From NCBI GenBank assembly GCA_025359915.1, contig JANYDE010000164.1, forward strand, positions 1 through 41,761: a stretch of 41,761 nucleotides of DNA, in the 5' to 3' direction. This document shows positions 24,953 through 34,062 of the stretch, piece by piece. The position numbers were made by a program, and so were the translations under genes. The first letter of the stretch is position 1; each line of letters opens with the position of its first letter. A model generated the notes under the pieces. The model did no database searches and was not told where the DNA came from. It was given only the letters and a program-made list of their open reading frames with translations. The stretch is from Chamaesiphon sp. 336R_metabinner_41 (GTDB taxonomy: Bacteria > Cyanobacteriota > Cyanobacteriia > Cyanobacteriales > Chamaesiphonaceae).

Positions 24953-25210
24953 ATGACAGACTCTTTAATGTTCAATAATGATGCTTATGTCTTGCTAGAG
25001 ACAGATCGACCAGAGGAGATACTTACTCCAGCAGAAATGTTTGCCAAACTCCAAGAGATTGTAATTAAGTTTGCTGATGATTTGCCGATCGATGTCCAGC
25101 AAATTAGTGGTGTTGAGGCACAAGTCCAATATCTCCTTGATACTAGCTGTGAATTAGATCTAGCACCAGGAGAATATCTACAATGGTATGTGGTTAGGCT
25201 GGAGAAGTAG
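24953..25210 (+). CDS. Chlororespiratory reduction protein 7-like (CRR7)
   Basis: 85 aa. Sequence matches the CRR7 family (DUF3571), known from chloroplasts where it is needed for NDH complex biogenesis, and conserved in cyanobacteria: YVLLETDRPEEILTPAEM, VEAQVQYLLDTSCELDLAPG and YLQWYVVRLEK. A role with NDH-1 in cyanobacteria is inferred from the plant protein. Soluble, small, cytoplasmic or stromal side of thylakoids. The leader is made of AACTATC heptamers, and the 3' end overlaps the convergent DUF2854 gene by 17 bp. Confidence 0.85.
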   Translation: MTDSLMFNNDAYVLLETDRPEEILTPAEMFAKLQEIVIKFADDLPIDVQQISGVEAQVQYLLDTSCELDLAPGEYLQWYVVRLEK

Positions 25211-25766
25211 TTGCAGTTTCTCGATCGACAATTAATGCAACATTAACTTCTTCTGTTTCTTCATCTAGCTCGATCTCTGCTTTAATTCCAGGCCCGAAAA
25301 ATTTAGCGATTTTCTCGCGTTTTTCTTGCCAAGCATCAATCTTGATAAAAGGAGAATAAAATTCTAAAGTTAGTGCGTAAGCACCGTCGATTTCTGATTC
25401 TTGAAGACCTTTGAGAACTGGACGATCATCATCACTAGGAGACAATCCTAATTTTTCTAGAGCTAGATCCAAATGAGCTTCTTGTCCATACCGATAACGG
25501 GTGACATCTTTGCGAATTTGATTGAGTGTGGGTGTTGCTTGGAGATCGCGTAGTTTAATTTCACTCGCAGAAGTAAGCTTACTAAAAGGTACTGGTTCGA
25601 GTTCTGCTGATTTGAGTGCTAAACCGCCTAATAGAATTGGCACACCATAGAAGAATCCAATCAGATTGAAGGTAGGATCGTCGATGGCATATGCAAAAAA
25701 GCCAATGAGTGCAAGCAACCCACCAACATTGATCATGACTAAACTGAGCGGAATGAGACGGAACAT
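25194..25766 (-). CDS. DUF2854 thylakoid-type membrane protein
   Basis: 190 aa of the DUF2854 family found in cyanobacteria and plants (the Synechocystis member is named thylakoid membrane protein slr0575). Two hydrophobic segments lie at the N-terminus (about 5-28 and 32-52, LVMINVGGLLALIGFFAYA and LIGFFYGVPILLGGLAL), then a soluble domain with DVTRYRYGQEAHLDLALEKLGL and a FYSPFIKIDAWQEKREKIAKFFG helix. Function unknown; thylakoid or plasma membrane is likely. Convergent with, and overlapping, the CRR7-type gene, which is also photosynthesis-linked, though on the other strand. Confidence 0.88.
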   Translation of the reverse strand: MFRLIPLSLVMINVGGLLALIGFFAYAIDDPTFNLIGFFYGVPILLGGLALKSAELEPVPFSKLTSASEIKLRDLQATPTLNQIRKDVTRYRYGQEAHLDLALEKLGLSPSDDDRPVLKGLQESEIDGAYALTLEFYSPFIKIDAWQEKREKIAKFFGPGIKAEIELDEETEEVNVALIVDRETATTSPA

Positions 25767-25988
25767 ATCGATCGGTTGAAAGGTTCAAGTCTTTTTATTA
25801 TCAACCAACTCAGCCGCTAGGTGGTAGTTAAATTAGTTGATAGTTGACAGCGAGGTTTTGGGGATAGGGATTTAAACCCATCTCCGATCTCCATAGAAAT
25901 TTTAGTCAATAATTTGGGAAATATAGAACTAGGGACAGTGCTATTTGGGCACATCACCTCTTTCCTAGCAAATTTGGACACAGCAACC

Positions 25989-28529
25989 ATGAGTGTAGAT
26001 CCCCAAACTCAGAGCTTATTTGACGCGATTTCGACAGTTAATTTCAATCGAGTCAAGCTTCTTATCGACTCAGGGGTGGCAGTAAATAGCCCCAACGAAC
26101 GCGGTCAAACACCGTTGGCGATAGCTTATCTTCGCGGTAATATCGAGATTGTCGATCTACTCGTAGCTGCGGGTGCTCGGATGCAAGCAGAGACAGAAAC
26201 AATTGAGTCATTTGCGGAAGCTACTTGTACCTTTGATTTAGATGAAGTTTTTGCTGCTAATGAAATCTTCGACAGCTCAGAAATGTTTGGAGATAGCAAA
26301 TTGACAATGACTTCACTCAAGCAGCCACAACAGCAACTTGAATTTGAACCTAGTGAGACTTATGCTTTCGATCTCAGCAAAGATCTAGATCGATTGACTA
26401 TTAATGCCGCCGAGGAGCCAGATGGCTTATCGATTCCGATGGGAGAATGGGAGTCGAATGAAACCTATGTAATGGATCTCGATAGTTTCGATCTGTTCGC
26501 GCCAGAAGAAGATGACAATGAAGTAAATTTGCCACAGCAAGGTGTGCTGGCATCGTTTGTACCGCTATCTTCAGATCCTGAAGTTATGTCTGTAAGCGTT
26601 GATAGTAACCTAAAGATCAATTCAGCGGTGACTTCTGCCGAGATGCTGCAACAAATGGCTAAGATGGATCGGCTATCGCTGATTGAAGAAAAAGCTGTTC
26701 CCGCTGACGAAACATGGGCGGAAGGTGAAACATATGCGATCGATCTCAACGATCTCAGTCTATCTCAAATGATGACGGGAATGGATCTAGAGATCCAATC
26801 TATTGGCGCACCGTCTCTATTGGAGCAGCAACAACTCCTCTCGGCGATCGATTCTAGTCTATTTCCGGTCATTGCTGGTGAAGACGAATCTGACTACGAT
26901 GCAGACACCGAGGATAGTATCGATCTGATCGGACATAGTAATTCCAGGCAACACGATCTAACTCCCATATATGAGCCAAATGCGACGAATACTTCATTGA
27001 TGGCAGCGACGATTGACGGAGATCTCGATTTGGTGAAACAATCGATCGAGGCTGGAGCCAATCTCGATCGTTATGACTGGAATTTGAGTTATGCTCCATT
27101 AGGGATGGCAATCGATCGGGGCTACCTCCATCTGGTAGCATGTTTACTCACAGCGGGAGCCAATCCGCACTGTGGCAGTATCTCTACTACCGCCTTAGGT
27201 TTAGCCGCCGAACGCGGTGAAGCTGAGATTATTCAATTGCTGTTGGCACGGAGAGTCGATGTCAATACACCCGTCGGCGCGGATGGTTGGACAGCTTTAT
27301 TAGCAGCGATTGAAAATGGACATCGCTCGATCGTCCAATTATTGGTGACGGCTGGGGCGAATGTCAATGTCTGGAGTCGCGGTGAGACACCGATTCTCCT
27401 CGCAGCTAAATGTGAAGAACGCGAGATTTATAACTATCTATATCCGTTAGTGAATACAGCGATTAGATTGTGTGCCGATCGAGATGGCGAACAGTTGCTC
27501 CAAGCCACCAACAAACGCCGGATTCGCCAACAAAATCGTCCGGTGGAGAAATTCATCGAAATGGCGACAATGGGCAATGTGGAGGAGGTAAAGCGGGCAA
27601 TTGAGATCGGGATCGAAATCGATGAACTTGGTGCGAAAGGATATACCGCACTAATGGTTGCCGCTTATTATGGACATCGCTCGATCGTCAAGATGCTATT
27701 AGGTGCTGGTGCGAATCCCAGTCTCCTCAGCGATGACGATGGTTTAGGTGTCGGCATGACAGCACTGATCCTGGCGGCGGGAAGTTTCTTTGCCAGCAAT
27801 CGTCAGGAGATCGTCAAATTATTAATCGCGGGCGGAGCCGATCCCAATCAGCGTGGTGTTGGTGGCAAAACAGCGATCTTCGCTGCTGCCCTAGCTGGCT
27901 CTGGCTATAAAGATTGTGTCGAGACACTGATTGCGGCTGGTGCGGATCTCGATCTCCGCGACGATCGTGGCTATACAGTTTTGACAGCAGTAGCCGCAGC
28001 CGAAAATTATCAAATGCTAAATCTGTTGATGCAAGCAGGTGCCTCCACTGCTGGATTGGACTCAATTCAACTCATCCAAGCGGCGGGTACTGGTAATATC
28101 GATCGAGTAAAATCGTTGTTGGCAGGCAATGCAAATCTCAATTTCGATCGCGGTGCCGCAATTGGCACCGCCGCCGCCGCTGGACATGTGAAGATTGTTG
28201 AGCTATTAATTTGCGCTGGAGCTAATGTTAATCTCAGAGATAAATTGGGCTTTACACCGATCGCTAGTGCCGCTTATTTAGGTTATGGTGAAATCGTCAA
28301 TCTATTAATCGCCGCAGGTGCCGATATTCAGGCTCCGGCTGGCGAAGCTCAGAGTTATTCAGCCCTAGAATATGCCCAAATGGGTTTATATCGTGCTGTT
28401 TCCCCCGCCGAAATGCAGCAACGCAATCGCGTAACATCTGCTACGGCAGAACTGCTAGTATCCAGCAAAAGAGACGATCTTCAACATGCTCAAATCATCA
28501 AACAATTGGAGCACTTGGGAGCACATTAA
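25989..28529 (+). CDS. Ankyrin repeat protein with ETYxxDL motifs
   Basis: 846 aa from ATG 25989 (an in-frame TTG at 25914 is less likely). Ankyrin units occur at about 10-65 (VKLLIDSGVAVNSPNERG, then GQTPLAIAYLRGNIEIVDLL) and again through the C-terminal part (about 335-830), around a dozen in all. Between them is an acidic, low-complexity region (about 70-320) carrying four related motifs: EATCTFDL (about 77), SETYAFDL (122), NETYVMDL (157) and GETYAIDL (246), each followed by hydrophobic-acidic residues. Ankyrin proteins mediate protein-protein contacts; this one lacks signal peptide or catalytic domain. The motifs may be docking sites for a partner. The TAA stop is the first unit of a TAATAAG heptamer array. 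Confidence 0.85.
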   Translation: MSVDPQTQSLFDAISTVNFNRVKLLIDSGVAVNSPNERGQTPLAIAYLRGNIEIVDLLVAAGARMQAETETIESFAEATCTFDLDEVFAANEIFDSSEMFGDSKLTMTSLKQPQQQLEFEPSETYAFDLSKDLDRLTINAAEEPDGLSIPMGEWESNETYVMDLDSFDLFAPEEDDNEVNLPQQGVLASFVPLSSDPEVMSVSVDSNLKINSAVTSAEMLQQMAKMDRLSLIEEKAVPADETWAEGETYAIDLNDLSLSQMMTGMDLEIQSIGAPSLLEQQQLLSAIDSSLFPVIAGEDESDYDADTEDSIDLIGHSNSRQHDLTPIYEPNATNTSLMAATIDGDLDLVKQSIEAGANLDRYDWNLSYAPLGMAIDRGYLHLVACLLTAGANPHCGSISTTALGLAAERGEAEIIQLLLARRVDVNTPVGADGWTALLAAIENGHRSIVQLLVTAGANVNVWSRGETPILLAAKCEEREIYNYLYPLVNTAIRLCADRDGEQLLQATNKRRIRQQNRPVEKFIEMATMGNVEEVKRAIEIGIEIDELGAKGYTALMVAAYYGHRSIVKMLLGAGANPSLLSDDDGLGVGMTALILAAGSFFASNRQEIVKLLIAGGADPNQRGVGGKTAIFAAALAGSGYKDCVETLIAAGADLDLRDDRGYTVLTAVAAAENYQMLNLLMQAGASTAGLDSIQLIQAAGTGNIDRVKSLLAGNANLNFDRGAAIGTAAAAGHVKIVELLICAGANVNLRDKLGFTPIASAAYLGYGEIVNLLIAAGADIQAPAGEAQSYSALEYAQMGLYRAVSPAEMQQRNRVTSATAELLVSSKRDDLQHAQIIKQLEHLGAH

Positions 28530-28568
28530 TAAGTAATAAGTAATAAGTAATAAGTAATAAGTAATAAG
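28527..28568. repeat. TAATAAG heptamers, six perfect units
   Basis: Six exact TAATAAG units from 28527 to 28568. The first contains the ankyrin gene's stop codon. The spacer between here and the riboswitch (28569-28730) has no gene I can see. Confidence 0.9.
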
Positions 28569-28734
28569 TTAGACCCTTATTACTTGCTAAACTACCGACA
28601 TGAGCGATCGTGCTTTGCTGAATTCAGAGGTGGTGCTCCCATCTCCCGTGGATACCGATCGACAGCACAGTTCACATGTTAGACTGTAGCCAGTCGTTGG
28701 CAACACTATGTTAAAAAATCAGTCATAGTAAATG

Positions 28735-28850
28735 AGCCACGGAAATTAATGGGGAAAGATTGGTGCAAAATCCAACGCTGTCCCGCAACTGTGATGTTTT
28801 CAGAGTGATGTATCGCTTGAATTAACTGAGTCAGAACACCCGTTAATTGA
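28735..28850 (+). promoter_or_regulatory. Cobalamin (B12) riboswitch
   Basis: The aptamer hallmarks are present in order: GGTGCAAAATCC (28772-28783), the B12 box with GCTGTCCCGCAACTGTGA (28787-28804 region), and GAGTCAGAACACC (28828-28840). AATTAATGGG (28744-28753) and CCCGTTAATT (28839-28848) pair to close the core (one G-U). About 30 nt follow before the GTG start of cbiM with GAGG as ribosome site, so translational control is likely. It turns cobalt uptake down when cobalamin is plentiful. Confidence 0.92.
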
Positions 28851-28880
28851 AATAAATCACGTTCATCTGCGAGGTTCAAG

Positions 28881-29666
28881 GTGACAAAAAATCATTACAA
28901 AAAAGTTGCTACACTACTAGCAATGGTTGGGTTGAGCGGCTATTTAGTCGTCGGTTCGCCTACCCCAGCTAATGCCATGCACATTGCCGAAGGATATTTA
29001 CCAGTACAGTGGGCGATATTTTGGTGGGTAGCGGCAATCCCTTTCTTTCTGTTGGGTTTAAAATCGATCGAGCGAATTACCACAGCGCACCCAGAACTCA
29101 AACTACTTCTAGCACTAGCTGGAGCCTTCACATTCGTCCTCTCCGCCCTCAAAATCCCTTCAGTCAATGGGAGTAGCTCTCACCCCACCGGAACGGGGCT
29201 AGGCACGATTTTATTTGGCCCCTTGGCGATGTCCGTTATGGGTGGATTAGTCTTATTATTTCAGGCAATCTTACTCGCACATGGCGGACTGACAACCCTT
29301 GGTGCAAATGCCTTTTCGATGGCAATTGTTGGCCCGATGGTGGCTTATGTCGTTTACAATGCGATCGCCAAAACCGGACATCCAAAAGTTGCCGTATTTC
29401 TAGCCTCGATGTTAGAAGATTTGTGTACTTATCTAGTTACTGCTGTGCAATTAGCTCTCGCTTTTCCCGCTGCACAAGGCGGATTCATGGCAGCTTTTAT
29501 CAAATTTGTCGGTGTATTTGCCGTTACCCAAATTCCCTTAGCAATCAGTGAGGGTTTATTAACATTACTCGTCTGGAACTGGCTACAAGACTACGGTCAA
29601 CAGGAATTAAAAATACTTGGACTATTTCAAAAAGGAAACAATTTAGATGCCAAAATTATCAATTAA
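28881..29666 (+). CDS. cbiM: Cobalt ECF transporter substrate-binding subunit CbiM
   Basis: 261 aa, multi-spanning S-component that captures Co2+ for B12 synthesis. Signal-peptide-like start (residues 1-32, [16 protein letters not shown] ... ANA) precedes MHIAEGYLP; cleavage after ANA would expose the Met-His terminus that binds the metal in CbiM/NikM proteins. Further marks are the His in [17 protein letters not shown] and the conserved membrane helices with [20 protein letters not shown] start at 28881 with GAGG upstream. First gene of the cbiMNQO operon under a B12 riboswitch; its last bases overlap cbiN by 20 bp. Cobalt rather than nickel is inferred from the riboswitch. Confidence 0.94.
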   Translation: MTKNHYKKVATLLAMVGLSGYLVVGSPTPANAMHIAEGYLPVQWAIFWWVAAIPFFLLGLKSIERITTAHPELKLLLALAGAFTFVLSALKIPSVNGSSSHPTGTGLGTILFGPLAMSVMGGLVLLFQAILLAHGGLTTLGANAFSMAIVGPMVAYVVYNAIAKTGHPKVAVFLASMLEDLCTYLVTAVQLALAFPAAQGGFMAAFIKFVGVFAVTQIPLAISEGLLTLLVWNWLQDYGQQELKILGLFQKGNNLDAKIIN

Positions 29667-29967
29667 TGCTTGGTTATTAGGTGGTGCAGTAATTTTGTCG
29701 ATGGCTCCAGTCTTGATGTATCAAGGCAAAGAATTTAAAGCGACTGATAGTATCAATGTCACGGCAATCGAACAAGTCAAACCTGGATATAAACCTTGGT
29801 TTGAGCCTGTAATCAAGCCATCTGGTGGTGAAATAGAAACCTTCTTATTTGCGACTCAAGCGGCAATCGGATCGGGCGTAACTTGTTATATTTTGGGTTT
29901 GTATAAAGGTCGCACCGAACGTCGCAAAACAGATGAAGTTGTTGCTGTAATCAAAGATCGCGATTAG
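29647..29967 (+). CDS. cbiN: Cobalt transport protein CbiN
   Basis: 106 aa, small subunit with two transmembrane helices (about 5-22 and 68-88) and the periplasmic loop [21 protein letters not shown] in between, then [18 protein letters not shown]. CbiN assists metal loading into CbiM. ATG at 29647, overlapping the end of cbiM; its stop overlaps the GTG start of cbiQ. A typical CbiN (about 95-105 aa). Confidence 0.93.
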   Translation: MPKLSINAWLLGGAVILSMAPVLMYQGKEFKATDSINVTAIEQVKPGYKPWFEPVIKPSGGEIETFLFATQAAIGSGVTCYILGLYKGRTERRKTDEVVAVIKDRD

Positions 29968-30764
29968 TGCATATTCACATCGACACTCTCGCCTATAGCA
30001 ATCGGCTGCGTCATCTCCCCCCATCTCAAAAGCTGTGGTTTGCCCTCTCAGTGCTGCTGATTGCCCTTGTCAGCCACTATCCAGTCCAAATCATCATCTT
30101 TGTATGGATGAGCGTTTGGAGCGTGGTTTATGCAGGGATTCCGTGGCAGATTTATGGTTCGATGATGGTAGGTGTGATGACATTTTTGGTGACGAGTATG
30201 CCTGCCCTAGTGATCGAGTATGCTAGTTCTATCTCACCACAGATCCAGGCTGATTCTTTATGGCACATCGGTGTATGGGACGGACAGATCTATCTTAGCC
30301 GTCAGGGGTCAATTCAAGCGATCGAAGTTTTGATTCGATCTCTTGCGAGTACTTCCGCGCTATTCTTGATCGTATTGACAATTCCACCGATCGATCTAGC
30401 CACTACCTGTCAGAAAATTGGTTGTCCGTCGATTCTGATTGAGTTATCGTTATTAGTTTACCGCTTTATCTTTCTATTAGCAGATACAGCCCAACAGATT
30501 ATTACAGCTCAAGTTTCGCGAGGAGGTTATCGAACACATCGGCTCAGGCTCAATAGCTTGAATCTACTAGTTCGACAATTAATTCAGCGGACAGCTATTC
30601 GTTATCAGCAGTTGATATTAGGCGTAAAAGCACGCGGCTTTCAGCAAGAATTTCGGTTTTGGCAACCGCAGTCTTATCAATATTCTCCCCGTTACGCCAG
30701 AGAGTCGATCATTGGTTGTTGCGTACTGATAATTGGAGAACTACTATATCGGAGCTATGTCTGA
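29967..30764 (+). CDS. cbiQ: Cobalt ECF transporter T-component CbiQ
   Basis: 265 aa. CbiQ is the transmembrane coupling subunit linking the CbiO ATPase to CbiM. It starts with a short soluble part (IHIDTLAYSNRLRHL), four to five membrane helices, and ends with coupling helices including SRGGYRTHRLRLNSL and VKARGFQQEF, which carry the A/S-R-G motifs that contact the ATPase. GTG start at 29967 overlapping cbiN by one base; the ATGTCTGA overlap at 30757-30764 couples it to cbiO. Confidence 0.92.
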   Translation: MHIHIDTLAYSNRLRHLPPSQKLWFALSVLLIALVSHYPVQIIIFVWMSVWSVVYAGIPWQIYGSMMVGVMTFLVTSMPALVIEYASSISPQIQADSLWHIGVWDGQIYLSRQGSIQAIEVLIRSLASTSALFLIVLTIPPIDLATTCQKIGCPSILIELSLLVYRFIFLLADTAQQIITAQVSRGGYRTHRLRLNSLNLLVRQLIQRTAIRYQQLILGVKARGFQQEFRFWQPQSYQYSPRYARESIIGCCVLIIGELLYRSYV

Positions 30765-31599
30765 ATATTTACTGGAATTTAAAGATATTTACTATAGCTA
30801 TCCAATGGCAACAGCTCCGACGTTGCAGGGATTGAGTTTTCGGTTGCCCAGACATAAAAAAATTGCCCTCATCGGTCAAAATGGTTGTGGTAAATCCACC
30901 ATGTTTCTCATCGCGGATGGATTGTGTAAACCCGATCGAGGTACAGTTAGTTTAGATAATATCCCACTGACATTCGATCGAACATCATTGAATCGATGGC
31001 GACAACGAGTGGGGTTAGTATTCCAAGATCCCGAACAACAATTAGTTGCACCGACTGTCGCCGCCGATATTTCCTATGGATTGTGCAATCAAGGTTTGCC
31101 AGAGTCAGAAGTAGCCGCCAAAGTAACTAAAACTCTCGCAGATTTTAACTTAGAAAATTTAGCGATGTCTCCGCTTCAGCACCTCAGTTTAGGTCAGAAA
31201 AAACGAGTCAGTATCGCTGGCGTAATGGCGTTGCAACCCGAATTATTGTTGTTAGATGAACCGACTGCTTATCTCGATCCGATTCAAACTCGGAACCTGT
31301 TGACAGAACTAGACTCGATCGCTAAACTGGGCACAACACTGTTAATTGCCACCCATGATTTAGATTTTGTTTATCAATGGGCAGATTGGGTATTGGTAAT
31401 GGACGAAGGTAGATTAATTGCTGAAGGTGAAACTCTATCAGTGTTTTCCCAGCTTCAATCAATACCAGCTTTTGAATTGGGAATGCCCATACTATGGCAA
31501 ATGTGGTCGCAATTAGCTGAAAAAATGCCACAGCTTTCGGCTCCGAGATCGATCGAGGAATTTAATACTTTTCTAGCACAATATATCTCTAAATGCTAG
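30757..31599 (+). CDS. cbiO: Cobalt ECF transporter ATPase CbiO
   Basis: 280 aa ABC ATPase. Walker A GQNGCGKST (about residue 40), Q-loop VFQDPEQQLV, signature LSLGQKKR, Walker B LLLLDEPTAYLD, and H-loop ATHDLDF. The signature LSLGQ differs slightly from the textbook LSGGQ, as often in CbiO. The start is the ATG at 30757 inside the cbiQ end (ATGTCTGA), rather than the earlier in-frame codon at 30733. C-terminus has the extra helices seen in CbiO. Last gene of the operon. Confidence 0.93.
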   Translation: MSEYLLEFKDIYYSYPMATAPTLQGLSFRLPRHKKIALIGQNGCGKSTMFLIADGLCKPDRGTVSLDNIPLTFDRTSLNRWRQRVGLVFQDPEQQLVAPTVAADISYGLCNQGLPESEVAAKVTKTLADFNLENLAMSPLQHLSLGQKKRVSIAGVMALQPELLLLDEPTAYLDPIQTRNLLTELDSIAKLGTTLLIATHDLDFVYQWADWVLVMDEGRLIAEGETLSVFSQLQSIPAFELGMPILWQMWSQLAEKMPQLSAPRSIEEFNTFLAQYISKC

Positions 31600-31652
31600 C
31601 CTTTTAGTTGTCGATCGAGATAGAATTAGCTATTATTAGGAGCATCTCGATC

Positions 31653-32009
31653 GTGAAAATTCACCCTGCCTTATTTGCCGCAACGTTCACTGGACTAATT
31701 CTTTCTATCCATCTTCTCCAGCCAATTGCTAGTGAGGCTAATAAACAACCAAAACTCACGTCATTTCCCCCAAAAGGCAAAGTTTTAAAACTCACCAATG
31801 GAGATTTAATGTGTTACGTCGATCTTGATGTGCGCGGCAAAAAATATCACCTTGGAGCTGATTTTGACATTTGTAATCAAACTAAATTTCTCAATAAACA
31901 AGTACAACTAATTTACCAGCGCAGTAAAGTAAATGACTGCCAAAGCAATGAACCTTGCGGTAAAACGCGGGTTGAGAACTTAATTGTTAAATTAAAATTA
32001 GCTTTGTAG
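31653..32009 (+). CDS. Small exported cysteine-containing protein
   Basis: 118 aa from GTG 31653, which has AGGAG ten bases upstream; an earlier TTG would add 15 residues. A signal peptide (ALFAATFTGLILSIHLL) ends near ASEA. The mature part has MCYVDLDVRGKKYHLG, DFDICNQ and NDCQSNEPCGK, giving four cysteines that could form two disulfides, so it is likely periplasmic. I do not recognise the family. It follows cbiO by 53 bp and may be read through from the cobalt operon, but no role in cobalt transport can be claimed. Confidence 0.65.
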   Translation: MKIHPALFAATFTGLILSIHLLQPIASEANKQPKLTSFPPKGKVLKLTNGDLMCYVDLDVRGKKYHLGADFDICNQTKFLNKQVQLIYQRSKVNDCQSNEPCGKTRVENLIVKLKLAL

Positions 32010-32021
32010 TACCGCCTATTC

Positions 32022-32774
32022 CTAGTCAAAATGAGGACTGATTGCCCAATTAACCTGACGCAAAATACCTCTTAATAATGCTACCTCATTCGGTGAAAGT
32101 TGACTGCGATTATATAAACGCCGAATTTTTTCCATCCGGTGCGCCGCCGTATGTGGAAGTAAATAACCAATATCTAATAGTAAAGTTTCTAATTGTTGAT
32201 AATACCCTTCGACTAATTCGACAGGTGCAATATCTAATTGCTGCGGTATTGTCGATCTAACAGTTGATAATCGATCATCAACAGTACTCGCACACATCTG
32301 CAATTCATAAGCACAAACTCCCACCGCTTGGGCTAAATTGAGCGAACTATATTCCGAGCCAACTGGAATCCGAATATAGCGAGTGGCATAATTTAACTCA
32401 GCATTCGTCAAGCCACTATCTTCTCTCCCAAATATCAATGCCGTCGGTTCGGTACTCTCAACGAGCCAAGGTAAAGCTTGTCTGGGTGTCTCCAGCAGCG
32501 TCGGAATCGCCCGCTCTCTGGCGGTAGTCGCAATTACTCTCGTACACCCCTGGAGAGCTGTTGGTAAGTCTGGGACGATTTTAGCTGCTGCTAAGAGATC
32601 GATCGCATGTACTGCCATCCTAGCCGCTTCTTCGCCATCAACTTCGCATTGGGGATTGACAATTACCAATTGTGTCAAACCCATATTTTTCATCACCCGC
32701 GAAATTGAGCCGATATTTAGGGCACCCGCTGGTTCTACCAGGACAATCCGAATATGATGAAGAGATTTGCTCAC
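32022..32774 (-). CDS. trmJ: tRNA (cytidine/uridine-2'-O)-methyltransferase TrmJ
   Basis: 250 aa SPOUT methyltransferase. TrmJ 2'-O-methylates position 32 of certain tRNAs with SAM. SPOUT features: [21 protein letters not shown] (N-terminal), [16 protein letters not shown] and the knot segment [18 protein letters not shown]. The C-terminal helical stretch [18 protein letters not shown] is typical of the TrmJ/LasT subset. Start is GTG at 32774. Divergent from the DUF2256 gene with 23 bp between, so promoters must overlap. Confidence 0.9.
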   Translation of the reverse strand: MSKSLHHIRIVLVEPAGALNIGSISRVMKNMGLTQLVIVNPQCEVDGEEAARMAVHAIDLLAAAKIVPDLPTALQGCTRVIATTARERAIPTLLETPRQALPWLVESTEPTALIFGREDSGLTNAELNYATRYIRIPVGSEYSSLNLAQAVGVCAYELQMCASTVDDRLSTVRSTIPQQLDIAPVELVEGYYQQLETLLLDIGYLLPHTAAHRMEKIRRLYNRSQLSPNEVALLRGILRQVNWAISPHFD

Positions 32775-32797
32775 TGCGTATCGATCGAGAACTAAAC

Positions 32798-32938
32798 ATG
32801 CCGAAACATCGATCTAAATCCGATCTTCCCACAAAAGTCTGTCCAGTTTGTCAACTTTCGTTCACCTGGCGAAAAAAGTGGGAAGACTGTTGGGACGAAG
32901 TTAAATATTGTTCCGACAGGTGTCGGCGACGAAAATGA
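32798..32938 (+). CDS. DUF2256 zinc-ribbon-like small protein
   Basis: 46 aa. The ATG at 32798 gives a compact protein matching DUF2256: [20 protein letters not shown] followed by [10 protein letters not shown]. Two CxxC pairs (CPVC, CSDRC is CxxxC) suggest one zinc site. These short cationic proteins are widespread and of unknown function; nucleic-acid contact is a guess from the Arg/Lys-rich end. Stop is 1 bp from the convergent methyltransferase gene. Confidence 0.88.
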   Translation: MPKHRSKSDLPTKVCPVCQLSFTWRKKWEDCWDEVKYCSDRCRRRK

Positions 32939-32939
32939 A

Positions 32940-33773
32940 CTAATATTTATAAAATTTCTTAGCCCATGTATCACTGAATTTAAACTTATCTCCGTCTATT
33001 TCTAACCATTCTTGTAGATCCTGGGGATTTACCGGCTTGTTCACACGAAACGCAAATAAATTCTGTTGCCTTTTGAACAATTTTGTAAAAATCTTGTAAA
33101 AAGGTTGTGCAACTTGAGCGATGGTTATTTGTAATCCAGCATTTCGCTCTAATCGCAGGCTGAATGGAAAATGATTTCCATAGTTGTATGCAAATGAATG
33201 TTTTAACTGCGGACAGTAAGAATTAATTGTTTTTTCGATTTCCCGCTCAGTCCACCGAAAAATATAGTTGGGAATATTAGTGTTGTTTACACCACCAAAC
33301 TGACCGTTATTGGCATAAACTGCCATATGTTCATAACTTGGAGTTACGTTAATCTTTTCCAGCATCTTGATCAAGAAGCTATCACGCGATTCAAACGCAA
33401 CAACGCTAGTCTTGGCTACACGATACATTTCTAGCAGTGCTCGGTGTGGCGATTGGCAATGGTGCAATGCTGCGTGAACTATTACAAAGTCAAATTCAGC
33501 GTCACCATAACCAAGATTTTCAGCTTGTTGCAAAGACCATTTATATGGTTTAAAATCATCTTGTGATGAACCTGCATTCAAATTTGAAATCACCACATTT
33601 TTGAATTCTAGTTGGGTAAAAATTTGGCGATCTGTTTCTCCACCACCAACGATCAGAATAGAAGCTTCTTTATCAATTACCCATGTTTCTATGGTCTTTT
33701 TATAGAATTCAACTCGATCGTCCGACCTGTCAGCTTCTGTCTTTAAGGCACTTTTAGGGGAAATATTACTCAT
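32940..33773 (-). CDS. Class I SAM-dependent methyltransferase
   Basis: 277 aa. Methyltransf_11-like core: SILIVGGGETDRQIF (motif I, SAM site), GDAEFDFVIVHAALHHCQSPHRALLEM (motif IV/post-IV), then a long C-terminal part with NIPNYIFRWTEREIEKTI. Substrate unknown; similar proteins are often found in surface-sugar or lipid clusters, but there are none here. A second hydrophobic or aromatic-rich tail (KIFTKLFKRQQNLFAF) may contact the substrate. Soluble, cytoplasmic. ATG at 33773. Confidence 0.8.
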   Translation of the reverse strand: MSNISPKSALKTEADRSDDRVEFYKKTIETWVIDKEASILIVGGGETDRQIFTQLEFKNVVISNLNAGSSQDDFKPYKWSLQQAENLGYGDAEFDFVIVHAALHHCQSPHRALLEMYRVAKTSVVAFESRDSFLIKMLEKINVTPSYEHMAVYANNGQFGGVNNTNIPNYIFRWTEREIEKTINSYCPQLKHSFAYNYGNHFPFSLRLERNAGLQITIAQVAQPFYKIFTKLFKRQQNLFAFRVNKPVNPQDLQEWLEIDGDKFKFSDTWAKKFYKY

Positions 33774-33850
33774 AATTTAGCTGATTAGATTGAATGCGTG
33801 CTCGTTAGGTGTTGCGACTGTAACTCAATATAGCTAAATCATAGCAAATA

Positions 33851-33903
33851 GGGGTTGATTAACCCAAGTAATTTCAGTAAAATCACTTAGTTTAATCAAC
33901 CCC
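33851..33903. other. Long-loop inverted repeat in the methyltransferase-porin gap
   Basis: GGGGTTGATTA (33851-33861) and TAATCAACCCC (33893-33903) are perfect 11-bp complements around 31 nt. It sits in the gene-free stretch 33774-34062, upstream of the methyltransferase gene and downstream of the barrel-protein gene. It could be a terminator arm or a protein site; there is no adjacent T-run. Confidence 0.45.
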
Positions 33904-34062
33904 ATGTAATAGATACAACAACTCAGTTTGATCTTGTTTTGCGGATTCGATCGCTAGATGTATTAAAATCGGCTAGTTTGTAACTAAACAGACAATTTGG
34001 ATGTTTCGATTACATTTTTAGTACTAGGATTTACGCCGCATCAGTACTAGTAGATCGCGAAT

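Noticed and set aside
28527-28568. Regular repeats resembling a CRISPR array
   Set aside because: Units are 7 bp with no spacers; these are simple tandem repeats.
32672-32797. N-terminal extension of the DUF2256 gene
   Set aside because: It overlaps the start of trmJ on the other strand; the DUF2256 core starts at the ATG at 32798.
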